From the NCBI GenBank assembly GCA_029219385.1, contig JAQXTH010000034.1, forward strand, positions 90,193 through 154,192: a stretch of 64,000 bases of DNA. The letters are read 5' to 3'. Shown here piece by piece: positions 37,534 to 47,839 of the stretch. Within the stretch, counting starts at the first letter, position 1; every line of letters starts with the position of its first letter. The notes below the pieces were generated by a model that worked only from the letters and a program-made list of their open reading frames with translations, had not been told where the DNA came from and searched no databases. The position numbers and the translations under genes are program-made. Source of the DNA: Prevotellaceae bacterium. Its GTDB lineage: Bacteria; Bacteroidota; Bacteroidia; Bacteroidales; Bacteroidaceae.

Positions 37534-39456
37534 TTATTTTTCCAGATAAGTATATCCGTAAAGACCGCTTTGGAAATTGGATATGAAATCTTTACCTTCG
37601 CGCGGTGTGATACGCTTCTCTTCTATGGCCTTGTCGACCCATGTTTCCAAACGTCTTACAAGTTGTTTGGGGTCATATTGCACATAGTCGAGCACGTCGG
37701 CCACGGTTTCGCCATCGATTATCTGGTCAATAGTGTAGCTGCCGTCTTTGTTGACTGAAACGTGAACCGCGTTGGTGTCGCCAAAGAGGTTGTGCATATT
37801 GCCGAGGATTTCCTGATATGCGCCCACAAGGAAAACGCCTATGTAATAAGGTTTGTTTTTTTTCAGTCCGTGGAGTGGCACATAACTTGTTTGGCGGCCG
37901 TTATATACAAAAGTCTCAATTTTGCCGTCGCTGTCGCAAGTAATGTCTTGGATTGTGGCGTTGTGGTCGGGTTTTTCGGCCAGGCGATGTATGGGCATGA
38001 TTGGGAACAGCTGGTCTATTGCCCACGAGTCGGGCATAGACTGAAACAGCGAGAAGTTGCAATAATATTTGTCGGCCAGAATTTTGTCTAACTTGCGCAA
38101 CTCGTCGGGCATGTGTTTTTGTGTGTGGGCAATGGCATTGACTTCGCGGGTGATGCTCCAATAGACGCTTTCTATTTGTGCGCGTGTCTTCAGGTCAATC
38201 AGTCCGTGGCGGAAAAGGTCGAGTCCCTCTTCGCGTATCTGCTCGGCATCGTGCCAATCTTCAAGCATGGAGCGCGCCGACACCTTGTCCCATATTTCAG
38301 AGAGGTCGCGCACTAATTTGTGGTCGTCGGGTGAAGCTTCCCACGACTCGTCCATTGAGGGCTGTGTGGTCGAATCAAACGCTTCGAGTATTAGCACCGA
38401 GTGATGAGCCGATAGTGAGCGGCCACCTTCGGAAATAATGTTGGGGTGGGGAATACCGTTGCGGTCGGAGGCTTCGACAAACGTATAGAGGCAGTCGTTG
38501 ATATATTCCTGAATGGAATAGTTGACCGAACTCTCGCTGTTTGACGACCGGGTGCCGTCGTAGTCGACCCCGAGGCCACCTCCACAGTCTATAAACTCAA
38601 TGGGAAATCCCATTTTGTGGAGTTGCACATAGAATTGTGCGGCCTCGGTCAGCGCAAACTGAATGCGGCGTATTTTGGTTATCTGGCTGCCGATGTGGAA
38701 GTGCATCAACTTGAGACAATCTTGCATCTCGTGTTTGTGCAAAAATTCGAGTGCTCTCAGCAAATCAGAAGAATCAAGGCCAAATTTGCTCGCGTCGCCA
38801 CCGCTCTCTTCCCATTTGCCGGCTCCCGACGAGGCAAGTTTTATGCGTATGCCTATTTGGGGGCGCAGGTTCATGGTGTTGGCGGTAGAGACGATAGTTT
38901 CAAGTTCTTCAAACTTTTCTACCACCAGGAAGATGCGTTTGCCCATTTTTTGTGCGAGCAGGGCCAATTCTATGAAATTATGGTCTTTGTGGCCGTTGCA
39001 TATAATCAGACTGTCGGAGTCCATGTTGGCTGCAATCACCGCGTGGAGTTCGGGTTTTGAGCCGGCTTCCAAGCCAAGGTTATAGCGTTTGCCATGGCTG
39101 ATGATTTCTTCCACCACGGGTCTCATCTGATTGACCTTTATGGGGAAAATGATAAAATGCTCTCCCTTGAAATGATACTCGGCGGCAGCCTTTTCAAAAC
39201 AGTCGGCTGTCTTTTCGATGCGACTGTCGAGTATGTCGGGAAAGCGGAGCAACATGGGTGTTGCCGTGCGGTTGGCCACAAGGTCGTCTACGAGTTCTTT
39301 CAAGTCAATGCGGTTTCCGTCTTTGCAGGGTGTTACATAGACATGACCCTTTTTGTTTATTCCAAAGAAGTTGACTCCCCATCCTCCTATATTATAGAGT
39401 TCCTCAGAGTCTTCAATTCTCCATTTTGCCATTTTCTGTGTTTGAGATTTGGTCAC
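37534..39456 (-). CDS. speA: Biosynthetic arginine decarboxylase
   Basis: YNIGGWGVNFFGINKKGHVYVTP, IFPIKVNQMRPVVEEI, CGGGLGVDYDGTRS, ISEGGRSLSAHHSVLI. Confidence 0.95.
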   Translation of the reverse strand: MTKSQTQKMAKWRIEDSEELYNIGGWGVNFFGINKKGHVYVTPCKDGNRIDLKELVDDLVANRTATPMLLRFPDILDSRIEKTADCFEKAAAEYHFKGEHFIIFPIKVNQMRPVVEEIISHGKRYNLGLEAGSKPELHAVIAANMDSDSLIICNGHKDHNFIELALLAQKMGKRIFLVVEKFEELETIVSTANTMNLRPQIGIRIKLASSGAGKWEESGGDASKFGLDSSDLLRALEFLHKHEMQDCLKLMHFHIGSQITKIRRIQFALTEAAQFYVQLHKMGFPIEFIDCGGGLGVDYDGTRSSNSESSVNYSIQEYINDCLYTFVEASDRNGIPHPNIISEGGRSLSAHHSVLILEAFDSTTQPSMDESWEASPDDHKLVRDLSEIWDKVSARSMLEDWHDAEQIREEGLDLFRHGLIDLKTRAQIESVYWSITREVNAIAHTQKHMPDELRKLDKILADKYYCNFSLFQSMPDSWAIDQLFPIMPIHRLAEKPDHNATIQDITCDSDGKIETFVYNGRQTSYVPLHGLKKNKPYYIGVFLVGAYQEILGNMHNLFGDTNAVHVSVNKDGSYTIDQIIDGETVADVLDYVQYDPKQLVRRLETWVDKAIEEKRITPREGKDFISNFQSGLYGYTYLEK

Positions 39457-39523
39457 AAAGAGCCAATGCCTGCCGGTGGGGATTGTGGGCGTGGGGTGCT
39501 CTTTATTTGTTAAGGTTAAAATA

Positions 39524-40057
39524 TTATTGTTTGAAATCTAATTGTTTTACTATTGATTCGACGAGAGCATCTATTTTGTCGAAATTGTCGAGCGTGTCGA
39601 CATTCACCGTGAGTTGTGCACGCGTGTAATAAGGTTTGCGTTCTTCTATTTGGCGTGAAATATGGTCGAGCAATTCGTCTCCTTGTTTGTCTTTGAGAAG
39701 GGGTCTTACCGTGTGGCTTATCTTGAGGTGTTGCACAATGGTAGAGGGTGAGGCATCGAGAAAAATTGTAATGCCTCTCTCGTTGAGATAGTCCATGTTG
39801 TCGAAAAAGCAAGGAGTGCCACCGCCAAGCGATAAAACCACGTCTTCAAACTCGGCCACCTCGTGGAGCAGATTATACTCAATGCGGCGAAATCCCTCTT
39901 CGCCTTTTTCGGCAAAAAGGTCGCAGATTTTTTTGCGGAAACGTTCCTCTATATACCAATCGAGGTCATAAAACTGCATTCCAAGCCTGCGGGCCAGAAC
40001 TTTGCCGACCGAAGTCTTGCCGGCTCCCATATATCCTATCAGAATAATGTTTTTCAT
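39524..40057 (-). CDS. aroK: Shikimate kinase
   Basis: MKNIILIGYMGAGKTSVGKVLA; FYDLDWYIEER; LGGGTPCF. ORF track start (40144) trimmed. Confidence 0.9.
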   Translation of the reverse strand: MKNIILIGYMGAGKTSVGKVLARRLGMQFYDLDWYIEERFRKKICDLFAEKGEEGFRRIEYNLLHEVAEFEDVVLSLGGGTPCFFDNMDYLNERGITIFLDASPSTIVQHLKISHTVRPLLKDKQGDELLDHISRQIEERKPYYTRAQLTVNVDTLDNFDKIDALVESIVKQLDFKQ

Positions 40058-40083
40058 TTTAAAACCTATATAGAATGAAAGGG

Positions 40084-42393
40084 TTATGAATGTTTGCGTC
40101 GGCGAGTGCCTGTTTCGACGGCTTTGTCTATCACCTCGCGACATTGTTGTGGCGTTATGACATCAAGGTTTTCTGCCAAAGCCTTTGGCAAGCGATAGTT
40201 CTTTCCATTATATGCGATATATGGACCATAGCGTCCGTTCATCACTTCAATGCCATCGTCAAAGGAATGGATCACACGTTTCTTTTCTGCTTCGTCTTTT
40301 TCTTCTATCAGTTGCATGGCCTGTTCGAGCGTGATTTCCATCACGTCTATCTCTTTGGGTATTGATACATTGCGGTGATTATAACTGATATAAGGACCAA
40401 AGCGGCTCACGTTGGCAATCACCTCGCGGTCGTCTACCTTGCCCAACACGCGTGGCAGTTTAAAGAGTTCGAGAGCCTCTTCGAGGGTAATGGAGCCCAT
40501 GCTTTTTCCCTCTGTGAGGCGTGCAAAGCGGGGTTTCTCTTTGTCAGAGGCAAGTCCCATTTGAACTACCGGGCCATAGCGACCTATCTTGACACTCAAT
40601 ATTCTTCCGCTGGCGGGGTCAACACCCAAACGGCGTTCGCCCACGCGCAACTCTGTCTGTTTATCAGAAGCTTTGGAAACAAGTGGGGTGAAATTGTTGT
40701 AGAATTTGTGTGCAAGCTTGTTCCAGTCTTTTTTACCCTCGGCCACGGCATCGAAGTCTTTTTCCACCTTTGCCGTAAACTCAAGGTCAAGAATGGCGGG
40801 AAACCATTCTATGAGATAGTCGTTTACAATTTTGCCTGTGTCGGTGGGGAAAAGTTTTCCTTTTTCCGCTCCGGTGGTTTCTTCTTTTAGTGAGTTCTTA
40901 ACTGTATTTCCGGCAAGTTCCAAGTAGACATAATTGCGTTTCACTCCTTCTTTATTGCCTTTTTCTACATAGCCACGTTGTTGAATGGTGCTGATGGTCG
41001 GGGCGTATGTAGAGGGGCGGCCAATGCCAAGTTCCTCCATTTTGTGTACGAGCGAAGCCTCGCTGTAGCGCACCGGGCGTTGTCCGAATTTTTGTGTGGC
41101 AAAAATTTTGCAGGCGTTGAGTGTGCCGCCCGACTTCAGTTTGGGCAGGAGAGGCGTTTCACCGTCAGTCTCTTCTTCCGAAGACTCGCGATATACTTTT
41201 ATGAAACCATCAAACTTCATCACTTCGCCTGTGGCCACAAACTTTTCCTCACAACCGTCAAAGCCGATTGTCGCAACGGTTTTTTCAAACAAAGCGTCGG
41301 CCATTTGAGATGCCAATGTGCGCATATAAATCAAGCGATAGAGACGTTTCTCTTGTGGAGTGCCGCTTATCTCGTTTACGTCGAGTTGTGTGGGGCGAAT
41401 GGCTTCGTGGGCTTCTTGTGCACCTTTGGCGCGTGTTTGGAAATTACGCGATTTTGAATATTTCTCGCCCATTGTCTCTACCACCACTTGTTTTGTGGCA
41501 GCAATGCAATAAGAACTCAGGTTGAGAGAGTCGGTACGCATATATGTGATATAACCCTTTTCATATAATCCTTGGGCAATGCGCATGGTCTGGCTCACGG
41601 AATAACCCAATTTGCGTGCAGCCTCTTGCTGCAAGGTTGATGTCATGAAAGGAGGTGCCGGTGAGCGTTTCACCGGTTTTTTCTCCAATGCTTCGATGTG
41701 AAATTCCTTTTCCGCGCATTTCTCTAAGAAAGCAGTGGCTTCTTCAACGGTTTCAAAGCGTTTGTTGAGTTCTGCCTTTACTGTTGTGCTGGGAGCGTCT
41801 GAAGGCTCGAATATGGCGCTGACCACAAACACGGGCTTGGGTTCATAGTTTTCTATTTCGCGCTCGCGCTCCACCACCAGTCTCACTGCCACACTCTGCA
41901 CACGGCCTGCCGACAGACCCGGTTTTATCTTGCGCCACAACACGGGCGAAAGTTCAAAACCCACTATGCGGTCGAGCACACGGCGGGCTTGTTGGGCATT
42001 CACCAAATTGCGGTCTATGTGGCGCGGATTTTCGATAGCGGCAAGAATGGCCTGCTTGGTGATTTCGTGAAACACAATGCGGTTGGTAGTGTCGACATCG
42101 AGATCCAACACTTCTGCTAAATGCCATGAGATGGCTTCTCCCTCGCGGTCTTCATCAGACGCGAGCCAAACCTTGTCTGACTTCTTCGCAGCCTCGCGCA
42201 AATTTTTCACAAGGCTCAGTTTGTCGTCGGGTATGATATATTCGGGCATTAAAGTCTCGGTATCAATGCTGAAAGAGTGTGGTTTCAAATCGCGTATGTG
42301 TCCATGGCTCGACATCACTTTAAAATCGTCGCCAAGATATTTGCCCACCGTTTTGGCTTTGGCGGGCGACTCCACTATAACAAGATTTTTCAT
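40084..42393 (-). CDS. topA: DNA topoisomerase I
   Basis: LVIVESPAKAKTVGKYLG, LASDEDREGEAISWHLAE, GYITYMRTDSLNLS; C-terminal repeats FGPYISYN/YGPYIAYN. Confidence 0.97.
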   Translation of the reverse strand: MKNLVIVESPAKAKTVGKYLGDDFKVMSSHGHIRDLKPHSFSIDTETLMPEYIIPDDKLSLVKNLREAAKKSDKVWLASDEDREGEAISWHLAEVLDLDVDTTNRIVFHEITKQAILAAIENPRHIDRNLVNAQQARRVLDRIVGFELSPVLWRKIKPGLSAGRVQSVAVRLVVEREREIENYEPKPVFVVSAIFEPSDAPSTTVKAELNKRFETVEEATAFLEKCAEKEFHIEALEKKPVKRSPAPPFMTSTLQQEAARKLGYSVSQTMRIAQGLYEKGYITYMRTDSLNLSSYCIAATKQVVVETMGEKYSKSRNFQTRAKGAQEAHEAIRPTQLDVNEISGTPQEKRLYRLIYMRTLASQMADALFEKTVATIGFDGCEEKFVATGEVMKFDGFIKVYRESSEEETDGETPLLPKLKSGGTLNACKIFATQKFGQRPVRYSEASLVHKMEELGIGRPSTYAPTISTIQQRGYVEKGNKEGVKRNYVYLELAGNTVKNSLKEETTGAEKGKLFPTDTGKIVNDYLIEWFPAILDLEFTAKVEKDFDAVAEGKKDWNKLAHKFYNNFTPLVSKASDKQTELRVGERRLGVDPASGRILSVKIGRYGPVVQMGLASDKEKPRFARLTEGKSMGSITLEEALELFKLPRVLGKVDDREVIANVSRFGPYISYNHRNVSIPKEIDVMEITLEQAMQLIEEKDEAEKKRVIHSFDDGIEVMNGRYGPYIAYNGKNYRLPKALAENLDVITPQQCREVIDKAVETGTRRRKHS

Positions 42394-42470
42394 ATTTCAG
42401 TATGTTTCGTTATTATCTGTTTTCCGTGATTTCCTACCTTATTATATAGGAACATCGTTTTAAGCGTCGG

Positions 42471-42478
42471 CAAAAGTA
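42471..42478 (-). promoter_or_regulatory. -7 element TACTTTTG upstream of topA
   Basis: TAnnTTTG match on the minus strand, 78 bp before the topA start. Confidence 0.5.
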
Positions 42479-42591
42479 AATAAAAATATTCAACTCTCAC
42501 CTTGTTTTAATAAAAGAAATGACATATAGTAGTCTTTTTCACCGAAACAGACAATAGAATTTTTATTGTTGCAAATATTTATCTGCTTGGG

Positions 42592-43728
42592 TTAAATTCG
42601 TTTCAACCATAAGTCCATAAATTTGTCGTAAACAACATAGCCTTGAGGAGTGCGATACACCAATTCTTTGTTTTCAAGCACTTTGAGAGCAGCCTTTGTG
42701 CTACTTGCTCCACTGAGCCTATGGGAGGCAATAAATTTGGCAGATGTTGGTTGGGAAACAATGCTGTCTTTGGCTATGGCTTTGAGAAGGTCAAACTGAT
42801 TTGCAGTGAAAAACTGCGTAAGAGTTTCATATTGCGCCTCTCTGCTATTGACAATAGACAAAAGTGAGTGGTTTATTTGATCGACATTGTCCACTCGGTT
42901 TTCTATTTCATAAAGACGGTTCATCACACACTGCACATACCAAGTGTGGCCGTCAAACATATCATAGACATAATTAAAAACCTCGACGGCAAGGTCTCCG
43001 CCTTTGTCTACAAAAAAATTCTTGCAAAAGTCATAATACACATCGCGCTTCAAGGCTTTTAGGTTTAAGAGTTCTGTGCTTTGGTAAAAGGCGCGTTTTG
43101 GAGAACCAAAAATTTCTGACATAAGATGAAATTTGCTTCCCGAGAAAATGAAGTGAACATTACGGGTAAACTGTATGTAGGAACGCAATAATGCCTCTGT
43201 GCCTTTTTCAGGATATTCTGCTATTTGTTGAAACTCATCGATGGCAATATAAATTTCTTTGCCACTTATGTTGAGATAGTCAAACACATTGCGTAGGGTG
43301 ATTTCTTCTTGTGCCGGTTCTATGGTAATAGAAACATTGGGGGCACCCGTAAGGGTATCAATACTGAACACCGGTCGTAAAGAGCCAAAAAATGAAAGAA
43401 TCTTTTGCGTGAGTGAAGAGTTTTTGGTGACAAAATCATTTATGACCATTGTGCCAAACTGTCTCACAAAATCATTCAGATTTTTTGTGGAAAAGATGTC
43501 GATATAAAGACACACGGCGCTGTTGTCGCTTTTTTGCAAATGGTGGAATGTGTTTTTTATTAGTCCTGTTTTTCCCATTCTGCGTGGAGAAACGAGTGTT
43601 ACATTTCTTCCATTTTTCAAGTGGGAGAGCAGTGTCTGTGTTTCTTCTTGTCTATCGCAAAAATAATCAGGTCCTTCATAACCTTGAAACACAAAAGGAT
43701 TAACCGGTTTTTCGTAGGTTTGCTTCAT
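42592..43728 (-). CDS. Archaeal-type AAA ATPase (complete)
   Basis: NVTLVSPRRMGKTGLIKNTFHH P-loop; IYIAIDEFQQIAEYP Walker B; C-terminal winged-helix region. Confidence 0.8.
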   Translation of the reverse strand: MKQTYEKPVNPFVFQGYEGPDYFCDRQEETQTLLSHLKNGRNVTLVSPRRMGKTGLIKNTFHHLQKSDNSAVCLYIDIFSTKNLNDFVRQFGTMVINDFVTKNSSLTQKILSFFGSLRPVFSIDTLTGAPNVSITIEPAQEEITLRNVFDYLNISGKEIYIAIDEFQQIAEYPEKGTEALLRSYIQFTRNVHFIFSGSKFHLMSEIFGSPKRAFYQSTELLNLKALKRDVYYDFCKNFFVDKGGDLAVEVFNYVYDMFDGHTWYVQCVMNRLYEIENRVDNVDQINHSLLSIVNSREAQYETLTQFFTANQFDLLKAIAKDSIVSQPTSAKFIASHRLSGASSTKAALKVLENKELVYRTPQGYVVYDKFMDLWLKRI

Positions 43729-43768
43729 TTTGTATTACACAAATTTTGTTACAACATTTTTGTAATGG

Positions 43769-43776
43769 CAAAAATA
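43769..43776 (-). promoter_or_regulatory. -7 element TATTTTTG upstream of the ATPase
   Basis: TAnnTTTG match, 40 bp before the ATG. Confidence 0.5.
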
Positions 43777-44196
43777 ATGCTTATTTTCTTATCTGGCAAG
43801 CCATAAGGCGAAAATGTTGGGTGGTCGAGAAATCTGGCAGGAAATCACTCGGATTATTTGCATAAGAATTGTTGAGGACACCATTCTACTATAATAGCCA
43901 AAATCTTTATATTGACACACCCTCATAAAGAAACGTCTTTTCTTTCAATGAATAAAACTTTTCTGTATTTTTATTATGTTAAAAATTGGTTTGTTGTCTT
44001 TTAAAAGCGAGACAAAAGTAATGGGGTGCAATTCAGAAAAGAACTGCACCCCATTGAAGATTGTTTTGTAAGGTTTTTCGCTCCCCTCACAGGAAGCATT
44101 GAGGTTTTATTGAGAGAGTTGAAACCTATGAATGTATGTTTGGTTTTAATAATTCGTTGTCTGCGTGGTATGTCTAAATATGAATGAAGCTGACTT

Positions 44197-44754
44197 TTAG
44201 TTTTGCAACATATTGAGGAGGTCGACAAAATCGTTTGTAAACACTCCGGTGAGATTGAGAATGCGCATCTCGGGCGATTGGGCATCGGGGTCGAGCATGG
44301 TGATTATCTCAACCACTTTGTTGCCCGAGCGACGGGTCCAGATATGTGTCTTGGCAGCGTCGGGAGTAGCATTTTCACTTTTGAATATTTTATATATGCG
44401 TTTGTTGTCTTGTGCAGTTTTGTAGACCAACTGCCGATATGAGTCTATATTTTCTGATGCCACAAAAATTCTCAGGCTCTTCACGCTTTTGAGCAGTTTG
44501 CCGATAATCTCGCGGTTGGCCGACTCTTGTCCCCGACCATTTTGTTCAATGGAGGTGAGCATTTCGACCACACTTTGCATCATTGTGGGGCTCACGGTGA
44601 TTTGTTTATACTCTGATGGTTGATACAGAGAGGGCTGCCCTGAGATTTCTTTCATCATTCGCGCCACAAAGTCGTTGTCTTTGCCGGCTTGGGCCGAAGT
44701 GGCAACCATGAGCAACAACAGGAGCGTTGTGAAGTGTTTTAATATTGAGTTCAT
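44197..44754 (-). CDS. DUF4252-like protein
   Basis: Signal peptide; FVARMMKEISGQPSLYQPSEYKQITVSPTMMQSVVEML...SLRIFVAS. Confidence 0.6.
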   Translation of the reverse strand: MNSILKHFTTLLLLLMVATSAQAGKDNDFVARMMKEISGQPSLYQPSEYKQITVSPTMMQSVVEMLTSIEQNGRGQESANREIIGKLLKSVKSLRIFVASENIDSYRQLVYKTAQDNKRIYKIFKSENATPDAAKTHIWTRRSGNKVVEIITMLDPDAQSPEMRILNLTGVFTNDFVDLLNMLQN

Positions 44755-44780
44755 GTTTGTTTGTCGGTTGGTTTGGCCTG

Positions 44781-45320
44781 TTATTGCAGTTGTTTGCCGG
44801 TGGCGGCTTCTGAAATGGTGGTGGTGTCGGTCACTCCGATGTTGTTGCTCTTAAACGCTTTGCTGAGGTCGTTGAGCGCACTGCTCACCTGGCTGTAGGC
44901 CACTTGTGGGTCGGAATAGGTGTCGTGGTATTTGGCATAGTTGTATTCCACCGTGTCGCCCTCTTTTGAGTTGAAATATTCAGATGCGCTCATGCCCACT
45001 GTGATGATGAGTGCAACAGAGGCCACTGCTTTGTAGAAAGGTTTCAAAGTGAGGTTGATATTGCTCAATTTGCGGGTGAAAGGTGAAGTCTTTTGTTGCA
45101 ATTCCAAATTTGAAATTTCTGCCATCACCTTGTTGTCGAAATCGTCGGGCAATTCCACGCGGCTCTCTTGGTTGAGAGTTTCAAACAAGGGTTTGTATTG
45201 CACGAGGTTTTCGGGCAACTCGTCTTGCATGAAAAAACTGCGCAAGATTTGTTCTTCTATCAATGTGGTTTTGCAATCGAAGTATCGCTCCACAAGATTT
45301 TCAATGTATTTATAGTCCAT
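44781..45320 (-). CDS. Putative membrane anti-sigma-like protein
   Basis: YFDCKTTLIEEQILRSFFMQDELPENL; TM SVALIITVGMSASEYF; directly downstream of the sigma factor. Confidence 0.5.
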   Translation of the reverse strand: MDYKYIENLVERYFDCKTTLIEEQILRSFFMQDELPENLVQYKPLFETLNQESRVELPDDFDNKVMAEISNLELQQKTSPFTRKLSNINLTLKPFYKAVASVALIITVGMSASEYFNSKEGDTVEYNYAKYHDTYSDPQVAYSQVSSALNDLSKAFKSNNIGVTDTTTISEAATGKQLQ

Positions 45321-45816
45321 CTCTTTCTTTGTTTTTAAACGAGTTTTTCAATGCCTGTCGTGCTCTGAAAAGATTGATTTTTACTTGTTCTTCGCTCATG
45401 TTGAGCGCGTCGGCAATTTTTTTGTAGGAAAGTCCCTCGATGTCGCGCAGTTGAAGCACATATTTCTGTCGATCGGGCAAGGTGTTGATTTGTTTCAACA
45501 ACAATTGCCGCTGCTGATTTCGAGAGATTGTTTCGAGAGGCGAAAGGGCAGTGTCGGCAAGATTGATTTGGTCGTCGTCGAGATTGTCGTGGTCTCTTCC
45601 CTCGCGCCTGTAGGTGTCGATTGCCAGATTATGGCAAATGGTCAGTCCCAGGGCTTCTGCCTCGTCGGCATTTGCCAGGGTTTCGGAGCGTCGCCAAAGC
45701 CTGATGAGCGTTTCCTGTGTGACGTCTTGTGCCTCTTCGTGGTTGTGCAAGACACGCAATGCAAGTCTGTAAAACTTGTTCTTCAGCGGCATTACGTCTT
45801 TGTTGAAATTTATCAT
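45310..45816 (-). CDS. ECF-type RNA polymerase sigma factor
   Basis: RLALRVLHNHEEAQDVTQETLIRLWRR; LPDRQKYVLQLRDIEGLSYKKIADALNMSEEQVKINLFRARQALKNSF. Confidence 0.92.
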   Translation of the reverse strand: MINFNKDVMPLKNKFYRLALRVLHNHEEAQDVTQETLIRLWRRSETLANADEAEALGLTICHNLAIDTYRREGRDHDNLDDDQINLADTALSPLETISRNQQRQLLLKQINTLPDRQKYVLQLRDIEGLSYKKIADALNMSEEQVKINLFRARQALKNSFKNKERDGL

Positions 45817-45985
45817 TGCTCTGCGGTGCTCTCTGATGATAAAACGATTGAAAACAAAAAAAGTTACACTTTTCTCAAAAAAAGTTTGGGTTTAGGTGTC
45901 CGAAAAAGACTTCTCGAGCGTATTAGTATATAGAGGGACGCACGAGAAGTCTGTGTGTATTAACTGTGTTTATATGTTTCGATGC

Positions 45986-47293
45986 TTAGAAAAATATCAG
46001 TCTTTGCAGGAAATAAACTCCCATGCCGCTCAGCATTGCCACAAAGGCGAGCAGACTGAAATGTTTGAGATACCAGCCGAAACTGATTTTCTCCAATCCC
46101 ATTACTATCACTCCGGCTGCTGAACCGATGATGAGAATGCTGCCACCCGTGCCGGCGCAATAGGCCAAGAGTTGCCAGAAGATGCCGTCGGGTTGGAAAT
46201 CCACGCCCATGTCGGCACTATACATACCCATGCAGCTTGCCACCAGCGGCACATTGTCAACCACCGATGATGCCACACCTATTATGCCATTCACGAGATA
46301 GTGGTTGCCTCCGGTCATTTGGTCGAGCATAATGCCAAACTGTTTGAGTGCGCCGGTTTCTTCGAGTGCGGAGACTGCCATCAATATGCCGAGGAAGAAG
46401 AGAATGGTCGACATATCTATGTTTTTAAGAATGCGACTCACGCGCTTGGTGCGGTTGCTTTCGATTTTCCGTCTGCTGTAGAAACATTCGGTGATTACCC
46501 ACAAGAGGCTCAACACCAGTATTACGCCCATAAATGGGGGCAGTCCTGTAATGCCACGAAAGAAAGGCACAAACATCAGTCCGCACACTCCCACATAAAA
46601 CACAACGTTGCGTTGGGTGAGCGAAAAGTCATATTCTTCGCCCTCGTTAGAGGTGTTGTCGCTTGGCTGAAGTTTTCCTTTCATGTTGAAATGCAAGATG
46701 AGGCCCGGAATCAGCACTGTGGCCAGCGAAGGCAAAATCAATTCTTTTATCACTCCGAGCGAAGTTACGTTGCCCTTGATCCAAAGCATAATGGTTGTCA
46801 CATCGCCAATGGGTGAAAACGCTCCGCCCGCGTTGGCAGCAATCACCACCATGCCACAATAGAGCATACGGGTCACCTTGCTCCTCACAAGTTTGCGCAA
46901 CACCATGACCATCACAATCGAAGTGGTGAGGTTATCCAATATGGCCGACAAGAAAAAGGTGATGATGATTATCTTCCATAGCAGCGAATGCTTGCTTTTT
47001 GATGCCAATTTGTTGCGCACGAAGTTAAAGCCGCCGTTGGTGTCGACCACTTCGACTATTGTCATTGCGCCCAAGAGGAAGAAAATGATTTCACTCGTGT
47101 CGCCCACATGACGCAGAAACATTTCGCCAAACTCCGTGCCGGCAGGCAGGTAGTTGTCTATGTTGAATGTGAAGAGCGACCACATCACCACGCTCAGCAA
47201 CAGAGCGATGGCTGTCTTGTTGACCTTGAGGTTATTTTCAAGAGTGATGAAAAGATAACCCACCAAAAATACAATTATGATTACTGTTGTCAT
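45986..47293 (-). CDS. nhaD: NhaD-family Na+/H+ antiporter
   Basis: EIIFFLLGAMTIVEVVDTNGGFNFV, FFLSAILDNLTTSIVMVMVLRKL, NAGGAFSPIGDVTTIMLW. Confidence 0.85.
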   Translation of the reverse strand: MTTVIIIVFLVGYLFITLENNLKVNKTAIALLLSVVMWSLFTFNIDNYLPAGTEFGEMFLRHVGDTSEIIFFLLGAMTIVEVVDTNGGFNFVRNKLASKSKHSLLWKIIIITFFLSAILDNLTTSIVMVMVLRKLVRSKVTRMLYCGMVVIAANAGGAFSPIGDVTTIMLWIKGNVTSLGVIKELILPSLATVLIPGLILHFNMKGKLQPSDNTSNEGEEYDFSLTQRNVVFYVGVCGLMFVPFFRGITGLPPFMGVILVLSLLWVITECFYSRRKIESNRTKRVSRILKNIDMSTILFFLGILMAVSALEETGALKQFGIMLDQMTGGNHYLVNGIIGVASSVVDNVPLVASCMGMYSADMGVDFQPDGIFWQLLAYCAGTGGSILIIGSAAGVIVMGLEKISFGWYLKHFSLLAFVAMLSGMGVYFLQRLIFF

Positions 47294-47409
47294 AATGATT
47301 ATAAAGAGAATTATGAGTTTATTAGTGAATATATATTCCTATTTTGCTTTTTTGCGACGATAGCCCGGTTTCGTGGTCGAAACAAAGGAGCCATCTGTAA
47401 AAACGATTG

Positions 47410-47417
47410 CAAAGTTA
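47410..47417 (-). promoter_or_regulatory. -7 element TAACTTTG upstream of nhaD
   Basis: TAnnTTTG match on the minus strand. Confidence 0.45.
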
Positions 47418-47574
47418 GTAATAAATGTCAATATTTAATAATGTGTAACGGAGCATATTTTTAAAAAATTAGATGTTTTCAAAATCTTAACCCGTTTTTC
47501 AAAATATTTAAACACAAACAGCGCGTAGTTTGTGCAATATTGCTGTTGCGAGGGTTGTGGAAATTATAGTTGCC

Positions 47575-47666
47575 TAACTTAGGGTGCTATAGTTTCTTAG
47601 TATAGGGTGTTATAGCACGCTAATTTAGGGTGCTTTAGTTCGCTAACGTAGCGAACTATGAAATGG
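47575..47666. repeat. 23-bp tandem repeat array (3 clear copies plus one divergent copy with hairpin)
   Basis: TAACTTAGGGTGCTATAGTTTCT / TAGTATAGGGTGTTATAGCACGC / TAATTTAGGGTGCTTTAGTTCGC / TAACGTAGCGAACTATGAAATGG. Confidence 0.85.
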
Positions 47667-47839
47667 ACGCGTTAAATTATCGTTTTTTTTGTTTAAAAAT
47701 AATTTCTTAACTCCGTATTTTGGCAACGGGTGGGGCGAAAGCAGATTTAAGGGTAGTTTTTTTTGTTGACTCAAAAAAAAATTATTCCTTTGTATATTTA
47801 AGACAACTCGCGCGCGTAGTCAAGCGATTTTAAAGAAGA

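Noticed and set aside
44021-44054. ATGGGGTGCA...TGCACCCCAT palindrome as an ncRNA
   Set aside because: Best explained as a terminator-like hairpin downstream of the DUF4252-like gene; no further structure seen.
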